Source: Clostridiales bacterium (GTDB taxonomy: Bacteria; Bacillota; Clostridia; Christensenellales; Borkfalkiaceae). Taken from it: a stretch of 46,428 nt of DNA. Where the stretch lies: contig SVHP01000005.1 in the NCBI GenBank assembly GCA_015055735.1, forward strand, positions 1 through 46,428. The letters are read 5' to 3'. Positions 37,768 through 44,205 of this stretch are shown here, one piece after another (positions within the stretch are counted from its first letter, which is position 1; the number at the start of each line of letters is the position of its first letter). The translations under genes and the position numbers were made by a program. The notes under the pieces are model-generated. The model was not told the DNA's origin. It worked only from the letters and a program-made list of their open reading frames with translations, and did not search any database.

Positions 37768-38922
37768 ATGGTAGGGGCTATGCAAAATTCAAATAATAAT
37801 GGTAATAAAATTAAGATTACCCAAATTCGCACCTTAGATCAAACGGCTAGTTTAATCAGCGCTAGTATGCCTTATTCTAAGGTGACCGTTTTCTTTTTTA
37901 CCAAAGATTATTTTAAGTTTGGAATTGAGTTAGTTAAATGCTTAAAAGACAAGGGCGTTAAGCCTATAACCGTTATAATAAACGATCACTCCATACTTAA
38001 CACGACTGACTCTTTGAAAGATTATAAGTTTTTTGAAGACAATCGTGGCGTTATTATAACCGACAAAAAACTCATACCTTTTTTATCTAACGCTAATGAA
38101 GGGGTAAGGGCGTATATGCTTATTGAGGAGGCTGATATTTTAGGCTCTTTCGTCTTAAACACTTGCTTAAACCAAAATAATAGGCGTATAAATAAACCGT
38201 TTAACGCCCAAGTCGAATACCTTATAAACACTAATAAAATAGCAAAGCAATCCGACTCTAACTCCATAATGCTAAAGCAAATTGCAGTTGACGTGGTTAT
38301 GCTTATGGATTATCTCATTAAGCAAAGTTTAACCAAAGGGCAACTTGACAACGCTAGGTACAGTGAAATTAAAAGGTTATTAGTCAACAGCGTTATTCTC
38401 GATCATGGTAACGAAAACTACACGACTACGTTACTCGCTATAATTTTAAGGGTGCAATTATTACTTAACCATATTCAAGATTACTATTCGTTTAGTCCAA
38501 TCGTTTCGGCGTTTTTGATAGGGCAGGACTATTTCAATTTACATAACGCATATTTATCAAGTTTAGATATTTGCAATACCTATAAAACGCTTTTTGACCA
38601 AAAGGACGAAAAAATGAAGGCGCATAGTCAAAGCCAAATAGATTCTCTAAAAGAGTTTTCGTTTATGTCCACTTTGGACTTAAACTATATTCTTAAAGAT
38701 TACATTTGCAATAAGAGTATGCTTAGTTTAGAAAACGCTCTAAGCGTAAAACAAGAAATATTTAAGCTTACAAACCTTTTTGACGACGTTATCGATAGAA
38801 TAAATCTTATTGGCGAAAAAGACAAGATTACAAACGATAAATACGAAAGCCAAATTATAAAAGACTGCGTAAAACTTTCGGGACTTATGCCTTGCGCCAT
38901 AAACGGCATGAGCGTTATTTAA
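37768..38922 (+). CDS. Protein of unknown function
   Basis: 384 aa (or 380 aa from the second ATG at 37780, whose GGTAGGGG is close to the start). Soluble, no signal peptide. The first ~130 residues alternate strands and helices (VTVFFFTKDYFKFGIELVKCLKDKG, then PITVIINDHSI) like a Rossmann-type half. The remainder is largely helical with no recognised motif. The arrangement recalls a decayed iron-dependent alcohol dehydrogenase/dehydroquinate synthase fold, but I see none of its metal-ligand histidine motifs, so this is only a fold guess. Codon use is like its neighbours. It is followed by a terminator-type hairpin that overlaps the next gene's start region. Confidence 0.6.
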   Translation: MVGAMQNSNNNGNKIKITQIRTLDQTASLISASMPYSKVTVFFFTKDYFKFGIELVKCLKDKGVKPITVIINDHSILNTTDSLKDYKFFEDNRGVIITDKKLIPFLSNANEGVRAYMLIEEADILGSFVLNTCLNQNNRRINKPFNAQVEYLINTNKIAKQSDSNSIMLKQIAVDVVMLMDYLIKQSLTKGQLDNARYSEIKRLLVNSVILDHGNENYTTTLLAIILRVQLLLNHIQDYYSFSPIVSAFLIGQDYFNLHNAYLSSLDICNTYKTLFDQKDEKMKAHSQSQIDSLKEFSFMSTLDLNYILKDYICNKSMLSLENALSVKQEIFKLTNLFDDVIDRINLIGEKDKITNDKYESQIIKDCVKLSGLMPCAINGMSVI

Positions 38923-38965
38923 AAATTTTAACAGTATTAGTATAAACAAATAAAAAACTGTCAAT

Positions 38966-38995
38966 ACTCTCCCTAAACTAAAGGGAGAGTTTTTT
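38966..38995 (+). terminator. Terminator hairpin containing the SD of the next gene
   Basis: ACTCTCCCT, loop AAACTAA, AGGGAGAGT, then TTTTTT, immediately followed by ATG (38996). The 3' arm AGGGAGAG is also the only plausible Shine-Dalgarno, 7-8 nt from the start codon. It may end transcription from upstream and mask the ribosome site in read-through RNA. Confidence 0.75.
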
Positions 38996-39412
38996 ATGCT
39001 TAAAAAAGTTTGCGTAATATTTTCGGCAGTAATTTTGGTTTTAGGCTTATACTTAAACAACAAAACGCCCGTATTTAGTGGGCTAGCAAACACTTTTGAA
39101 GTGCATTTAACCGATTATTCGGATACACGAGCGCAATTAACCTTAAAACAAAGTGAATTCGTATTTTTATCGGGTGTGAAAGGTGAGAGTTGCGTTATAG
39201 AAATTAAGGATTTTGACCTTCAAAGATACTTAGAAGAGATGAACGCTAGCGTAATATTTACTCACGAGTTTTTAGATAGCAAAAATTATTACGCTTACTC
39301 GCCAAAAATAAAGTATTGCAAAATGATTGACGGAAAGATGATTAATCTGCAAGTTTGCGTTAAAAAGGACGGGGTTAAACTCGGCAGTCCAATAATTTAC
39401 GGAAGTTTTTAA
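38996..39412 (+). CDS. Small exported YwmB-like protein
   Basis: 138 aa with one N-terminal hydrophobic segment (signal anchor, residues ~4-20). The C-terminal part VIFTHEFLDSKNYYAYSPKIKY...INLQVCVKKDGVKLGSPIIYGSF resembles what I recall of the clostridial YwmB/DUF1779 group. In B. subtilis ywmB lies near spoIID and spoIIQ, and here an M23 peptidase of SpoIIQ layout follows 80 nt downstream, which supports the link. Function of YwmB is unknown. Its SD is inside a terminator stem. Confidence 0.55.
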   Translation: MLKKVCVIFSAVILVLGLYLNNKTPVFSGLANTFEVHLTDYSDTRAQLTLKQSEFVFLSGVKGESCVIEIKDFDLQRYLEEMNASVIFTHEFLDSKNYYAYSPKIKYCKMIDGKMINLQVCVKKDGVKLGSPIIYGSF

Positions 39413-39492
39413 TTTTAGGTATATAAAAAATAAAAATGGTAATAATCAAAATACCAAGTTCAAATTGATAAATAAAAAAGGAGAATAAGAAT

Positions 39493-40140
39493 ATGAAAAA
39501 TGCAATGGTAAAAGTAATAGGATTTATTAAGAGAAGGGCAGTGTATTTAGTGCTTGCGCTATGTATATTAGCAGTTGGGTTAAGCGTAACCTTTATGCTA
39601 ATCAATAACCATAACGATTTGACTTTAGACTCTAACACCGATACGCCGGTTATCGTTGAGCCTGACCAAACGCCTGTGGAAAAGCCTGACGATACGGTTG
39701 ACACCAAGCCTGTTGAAAAAGTAGTTTCATTTATCATGCCTGTTGAAAATCCCACTTCGGTCGTAGAGTATAGCGAAACTATGGTGTTTAACAGCACGCT
39801 AAATAGATTTTCTTCGCATATGGCTATGGATTTTTTCAGCCCTGAAGGTAGTGACGTTTACGCCGTTTACGACGGAAAAGTTGTAGATATTGAAACCACC
39901 TTTTTGCAAGGAACGACCATAACTATTGACCACGGTAACGGTTTATACACCATTTACAATTCGCTTGCTGACGGAGATAGCGTTAGCGTGGGACAAAAGG
40001 TTGACCAAGGCGACGTAATAGGACAGGTTTCGTTAAGCAATAGACAAGAGTATAAAGCAGGTGCGCATCTTCACTTTGAAGTTAAGGAAAACGGACAACT
40101 TATCGACCCTTATAAATATTTAGAAACTCAAGACAAGTAA
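39493..40140 (+). CDS. M23 (LytM) metallopeptidase with N-terminal membrane anchor, SpoIIQ-like
   Basis: 215 aa. One transmembrane helix near 15-38, a Pro/Asp-rich linker, then a LytM domain with zinc-binding HMAMD near 109-113 and HLHFE near 192-196. The ligand set is complete, so it is probably an active peptidoglycan endopeptidase. The layout (short cytoplasmic end, TM, linker, LytM) matches SpoIIQ, which holds the forespore-mother cell channel; clostridial SpoIIQ keeps the catalytic residues. It follows a YwmB-like gene as in the ywmB-spoIID-spoIIQ neighbourhood of Bacillus, but without murAB/spoIID between. It could equally be a general cell-wall hydrolase. SD AAAGGAGAA. Confidence 0.82.
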   Translation: MKNAMVKVIGFIKRRAVYLVLALCILAVGLSVTFMLINNHNDLTLDSNTDTPVIVEPDQTPVEKPDDTVDTKPVEKVVSFIMPVENPTSVVEYSETMVFNSTLNRFSSHMAMDFFSPEGSDVYAVYDGKVVDIETTFLQGTTITIDHGNGLYTIYNSLADGDSVSVGQKVDQGDVIGQVSLSNRQEYKAGAHLHFEVKENGQLIDPYKYLETQDK

Positions 40141-40159
40141 AAGTGGAATAATAACTTAA

Positions 40160-40202
40160 AACCCCGAATAGGATAGAGTAAATATCTTATTTGGGGTTTT
40201 TT
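40160..40202 (+). terminator. Second terminator hairpin containing the SD of the next gene
   Basis: AACCCCGAATA, 17-nt loop, TATTTGGGGTT (11 bp, one G-T pair) then TTTT and ATG at 40203. The GGGG in the 3' arm, 6 nt before ATG, is the only SD-like run. Same arrangement as 38966-38995. Confidence 0.7.
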
Positions 40203-41660
40203 ATGAAGAAAATTGCACTTACACTCTCGTTTTTAATGATATTTTGCGCCTTTGTCGTAAATTTATCAGCTTGTTCAAACAACAAAGAAAATATAACCGA
40301 ATATCAAATAGAATGTTCGCTACAAGATAATATTCTATCGGGTAAGCAAACGGTCACTTTTTATAACGACACCGAACTCGCCTTTAACGAGTTAAAATTC
40401 AACCTATTCGCAAACGCTTTTAGAGAAAACGCTAAGTTTACACCTATTTCTAGTCAGCATACTTATAAAGCCTATCCGAACGGGCTAGATTATGGAAATA
40501 TACAAATTCAAAAGGTCAGTATAGACGATAAAGACGTGGATTTTAGTATCGGTGGAGTTGATCAAAATATACTGATCGTTCCGTTAGAAACAGAAGTCTT
40601 TCCAAACGAAAGGGTAAGCGTTTACATAGAATATACGCTAAAGTTAGCAAACGTTATTGCTCGCACGGGATACAATAGTAATACCATAAATTTAGCAAAT
40701 TTTTATCCTATTCTATGCGGTATAGACGAGCACGGTTTTTATGAGTGTGTATACTATTCGACGGGCGATCCTTTTTATAGCGACGTTGCAAGTTATTCTG
40801 TTACCTTTAGTTGCGATCAAAAGTACGTTGTGGCGTCTAGTGGGCATCAACAGTCTAGACAAGTTAAGGACGGAGTGAGTACTAGCGTTTATTATCTATC
40901 GTGTGCTAGGGATTTTACCTTGGTGTTAAGTCAAGATTTTTGTGTCGAAACAGACCTTTCAACAGGGGTGGAAATAAACTATTATTACTACGACGATAAA
41001 GAGCCTAAGACTTCTCTAAAATTTGCAGTGCAAGCCATAAATTTATTTTCGCAAAAATTTGGCGAGTATCCTTATCAAACGCTAGCAGTCGTTCAAACGC
41101 AGTTCGTTCAAGGTGGAATGGAATTTCCTGCCCTAGTTATGATAAGCGACGATTTGGAAGGGCAAAGTTACGGCGAAGTTATAGTTCACGAAACGGCGCA
41201 TCAATGGTGGCAGTCAGCCGTTGGCAATAACGAAGTTGAGTTTGGTTTTTTAGACGAAGGATTGGCTGAGTATTCGGTCGTTATGTTCTATGAAAATTAT
41301 CCCGAATATTCGTTTACAAGGCAAGATTTAATAAAGTCAAGCGAGAATACTTATAAGGTATTTTGTTCGGTTTACGATAAGGTTTTTCACTCTGTAAATA
41401 CCGTTATGATTAGAAGTCTAAAGGATTTTACTAGCGAATACGAATACGTAAATATCGCCTATATCAAGCCTTGCATTATGTTCGACTCTTTAAGGACGAC
41501 TATCGGGGAAGAAAGATTTTTTAATTCGCTAAAAAGATATTATAAGGAATATAAGTTCAAAAACGCAACGCCTGACCATTTAGTAGGTGCGTTTGAAAAG
41601 TGTGGAGCTGACGCTAACGGCTTTTTTGAAAGTTTCTTTTCGGGCAAGGTCATACTGTAA
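40203..41660 (+). CDS. M1-family zinc metallopeptidase, lipoprotein
   Basis: 485 aa from ATG 40203 (the track's TTG at 40191 lies inside the terminator stem). Signal peptide with lipobox LSAC (Cys at about 24), so outer-face membrane anchored. An N-terminal beta-rich domain is followed by the aminopeptidase N-type catalytic domain: exopeptidase loop QGGMEFP near 303, zinc site HETAHQWW near 329-336 with the third ligand Glu in FLDEGLAEY about 19 residues on. The C-terminal ARM-like domain of full aminopeptidase N is missing, as in short bacterial M1 proteins. It probably trims peptides outside the cell. Confidence 0.9.
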   Translation: MKKIALTLSFLMIFCAFVVNLSACSNNKENITEYQIECSLQDNILSGKQTVTFYNDTELAFNELKFNLFANAFRENAKFTPISSQHTYKAYPNGLDYGNIQIQKVSIDDKDVDFSIGGVDQNILIVPLETEVFPNERVSVYIEYTLKLANVIARTGYNSNTINLANFYPILCGIDEHGFYECVYYSTGDPFYSDVASYSVTFSCDQKYVVASSGHQQSRQVKDGVSTSVYYLSCARDFTLVLSQDFCVETDLSTGVEINYYYYDDKEPKTSLKFAVQAINLFSQKFGEYPYQTLAVVQTQFVQGGMEFPALVMISDDLEGQSYGEVIVHETAHQWWQSAVGNNEVEFGFLDEGLAEYSVVMFYENYPEYSFTRQDLIKSSENTYKVFCSVYDKVFHSVNTVMIRSLKDFTSEYEYVNIAYIKPCIMFDSLRTTIGEERFFNSLKRYYKEYKFKNATPDHLVGAFEKCGADANGFFESFFSGKVIL

Positions 41661-41789
41661 TTTTGGGTGACAAGATAAAAACTTTTGACAAAAATTAAAG
41701 ATTAATAAAATTCTATTTGAATAAAGTCGCTGAAACTAACTAAAATCTAAAAAAAGTATATTTTTTATCAGTAAAATAAATATTATCTA

Positions 41790-41818
41790 TTGACAAAAAT
41801 CATATAAAATGTTAAACT
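41790..41818 (+). promoter_or_regulatory. Promoter of the second BspA-like lipoprotein
   Basis: TTGACA (41790-41795), 17-nt spacer, TAAACT (41813-41818) with extended TGT. Downstream, CTTATTAG (41816-41823) is complementary to CTAATAAG overlapping the SD. Confidence 0.6.
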
Positions 41819-41858
41819 TATTAGGTCAATTATGTAAAAAAACTAATAAGGAGTTTTT

Positions 41859-42905
41859 ATGAAGAAAATTTTTAATATATTACTTGCTGTTATGCTCGTA
41901 GTAGTTTCGGTTTTTACCTTAGTTGGTTGTGATGGTTTTACTTCTGACCAAGTAAACGACACTAAAGGTCTTTTAGTTAAAAAGAATAATAGTGGCGATT
42001 ACGTTATTTCTAAATATACCGAAGACAAGGATAATCCATTAACAAACAATACTTTAGATATCGGTGCTATTCTAACTGAAAAGAATATCCCAAAAGAGAA
42101 TGAAACTGATGCTGAAGTTATTATTAAAGCAGGCGCTTTCGACGGTAATAGCGATATTAAAACGCTTATCGTTTCAAGCAAGGTTACTAAGATAGAAAAA
42201 GGCGCTTTCAAAAACATGAACAGTTTGGAAAAGTTAGAAGTTCCTTTCGTTGGTAAGACAGTTAACGCTGATGCATATTTTGGTCAAACGGCATCTGCAA
42301 CTGATAAGTCGGTTGACGCTGAAAGAACTCTCGCTCATTTCTTTGGTGAAACTGAATATGACGGGGGTAAATCAGTAGTTATTGCAGGCGTATCAGTTTA
42401 CGTACCAGTGTACTTTACTGAAATTACGGTAAACGCAACTAAAGGTCACGACGTAATCTTTAATGAAGGAGTAAAGAATATCTATTCAATTCCTAGCGAA
42501 GCGTTTAGTGGTGCAGTCAACTTGAAAAAGGTTACCCTAACGGGTGAAAAGCTTGTTGAAATCGGTGAAAATGCATTTAATGGTTGCACAGGATTAAAAG
42601 AAATTGAAATCCCAGATACTGTTAAAACTATTTACTCTAACGCATTTAAGGGCTGTACAAGTCTTGAAAAAGTGACCGTTAACGGAACTGACGTTGTATT
42701 AAAAGATTCAGTATTCGCAGGTTGCAACGCTATGGATAAACTAAATTCTGATACTGCAAAGGTTATCGATTTATCTTGCTTTAGCGCAATCGGTGAAAAC
42801 GCACTTGACTTTGGTAGAGAATACGTAGAATTTAAGGTACAAACTACTTTCGCTCAAGAAGATTTAAACGATATGTTTGGCGAAACAAAGTGGTCTAAGA
42901 ACTAA
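41859..42905 (+). CDS. BspA-like leucine-rich-repeat lipoprotein (2)
   Basis: 348 aa. Signal peptide with lipobox LVGC (Cys at about 25). It has a short N-terminal KKNNSGDYVISKY region, then about six LRR_5/BspA units (IIKAGAFDGNSDIKTLIVSSKVTKIEKGAFKNM, IGENAFNGCTGLKEIEIPDTVKTIYSNAFKGC). One unit near 145-195 is interrupted by a longer insert (FFGETEYDGGKSVVIAG). Surface exposed, probably adhesive or structural. It shares the fold with the protein at 5212 but lacks its Cys-rich domain. SD AAGGAG is 5 nt from ATG and partly inside an 8-bp stem. Confidence 0.87.
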   Translation: MKKIFNILLAVMLVVVSVFTLVGCDGFTSDQVNDTKGLLVKKNNSGDYVISKYTEDKDNPLTNNTLDIGAILTEKNIPKENETDAEVIIKAGAFDGNSDIKTLIVSSKVTKIEKGAFKNMNSLEKLEVPFVGKTVNADAYFGQTASATDKSVDAERTLAHFFGETEYDGGKSVVIAGVSVYVPVYFTEITVNATKGHDVIFNEGVKNIYSIPSEAFSGAVNLKKVTLTGEKLVEIGENAFNGCTGLKEIEIPDTVKTIYSNAFKGCTSLEKVTVNGTDVVLKDSVFAGCNAMDKLNSDTAKVIDLSCFSAIGENALDFGREYVEFKVQTTFAQEDLNDMFGETKWSKN

Positions 42906-42927
42906 CGTAGTTTATTAAAACAAAATT

Positions 42928-42960
42928 AAAACCTATCGCATTTTAAGCGATAGGTTTTTT
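42928..42960. terminator. Bidirectional terminator
   Basis: AAACCTATCGC, loop, GCGATAGGTTTTTT, between the convergent lipoprotein genes. Confidence 0.87.
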
Positions 42961-42984
42961 ATATTACAAATTATTAGTAAACTA

Positions 42985-44085
42985 TTAGTTGTATTTTGCT
43001 TGCTTTAAGGTGTATTTTAATGCGCCGTAAGTAGTCATTCTTTGGTCAATTAACGGTTCAGCGTATTCAACAGGAAGTGCCTTAAATTCGGATTGTTCAG
43101 TCTTTTGTTTCTTTTGAATTTTGATAAACTTTTTAGTACCTCTATATTCGTTTGCTGATAGAACGAATGAAACGTTGTTTACAGGTATTGACGAGCGTTC
43201 GCTTTCATCTAATTTTTCACCGCTTATTAAGTCATAATTGAAGGTATAAGTTTCTTCGTTTTCAACTAATACGTGTAAGTTTTTGTATTCTCCGTATGCA
43301 AACGATACGGTTGGAAGATATACGTCTTGTTGAACTTTATCGTTATTTACTTGTTGAGTATTATATTTGATATTTCTCAATATAAAGAACAGTTGATTGT
43401 TGTCGATTAAAGTTTTTAACGTGTATTCGTAAGTTTTTTGACTTGTTTGACTTGGCTCGCCAATATCTTCTGAATTCACGTTCTCATAAATCTTTGAGTT
43501 TATCGTATAACTTGCCGTGTTATACAAGGTTTCAAACTGATAAATATCTTGTACAGGATCTAAGTCTTGAGCCGATAAATCAAAAAAAGTCATCTTCATA
43601 TAAGTCTTTGACCAAATAGGTGCGTACGATAGACTTTGTTGATAAAAACAAGTTTCGCTAACAATGATATCGTTATAAGTTTTGTCAATACTTTCTGCCG
43701 TTACCGTTAGGTCAAGTACAGTTTTAAGATAATAGATATTGCCTTTATCAAAGTCGACGTTGTTAGAGATATCCGATAAAGAAATATCTATGTCATTAGG
43801 TTTAGTATCGGTAAACGTACTTACGAAAGTGCCTTGATATTTCGGAATAGTCGCAGTCACCGTAGACGATTTTGAAATTGCATCGTTATACTTTTCAACG
43901 TACTCTACGTCGTAAATAAGTTCTTCGGTGTACGCACGACTTCCACCCGTAATATCGGAAGGGTTGCTGCCACCAGCAAAGTCGTTATTAAACGAAAGTA
44001 TGGTCGGTGGAACGCAACCAGTTGCTAGCACTGTAAATAAAACTGCCAGAGATACTGTTAAAAATCGTATTAGAAATCTTTTCAT
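42985..44085 (-). CDS. Lipoprotein of unknown function
   Basis: 366 aa from the ATG at 44085 (MKRFLIRFLTVSLAVLF), because the upstream ATG of the track (44097) is part of the SD ATGGAGAA. Lipobox ATGC (Cys at about 24). The mature part is beta-rich and acidic, with many Tyr and Ser, and lacks motifs I recognise. The C-terminus ends TTYGALKYTLKQAKYN. It has a single promoter and is convergent with the BspA-like gene. Base and codon use match its neighbours. Confidence 0.75.
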   Translation of the reverse strand: MKRFLIRFLTVSLAVLFTVLATGCVPPTILSFNNDFAGGSNPSDITGGSRAYTEELIYDVEYVEKYNDAISKSSTVTATIPKYQGTFVSTFTDTKPNDIDISLSDISNNVDFDKGNIYYLKTVLDLTVTAESIDKTYNDIIVSETCFYQQSLSYAPIWSKTYMKMTFFDLSAQDLDPVQDIYQFETLYNTASYTINSKIYENVNSEDIGEPSQTSQKTYEYTLKTLIDNNQLFFILRNIKYNTQQVNNDKVQQDVYLPTVSFAYGEYKNLHVLVENEETYTFNYDLISGEKLDESERSSIPVNNVSFVLSANEYRGTKKFIKIQKKQKTEQSEFKALPVEYAEPLIDQRMTTYGALKYTLKQAKYN

Positions 44086-44114
44086 TATATTCTCCATATA
44101 TTAATTCTTATAAT

Positions 44115-44143
44115 ATGATATCACAAATAAAAAAAATTGTAAA
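44115..44143 (-). promoter_or_regulatory. Promoter of the minus-strand lipoprotein
   Basis: TTTACA (44143-44138), 17-nt spacer, TATCAT (44120-44115) with extended TGA. Confidence 0.6.
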
Positions 44144-44193
44144 ACATCTATAGAAAATATATAAAAAACTTTTAATAAGTTCTTAAAATATGC

Positions 44194-44199
44194 TACAAT
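44194..44199 (+). promoter_or_regulatory. Possible -10 of addB giving a leaderless start
   Basis: TGCTACAAT is an extended -10. The expected transcription start, about 7 nt downstream, coincides with the A of the ATG at 44206. No SD precedes the start codon. The -35 (TTTAAT, 44171-44176) is poor. Confidence 0.4.
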
Positions 44200-44205
44200 A
44201 TAAAT

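Noticed and set aside
40191-40202. TTG start of the M1 peptidase
   Set aside because: It lies in the terminator stem. ATG 40203 starts a proper signal peptide.
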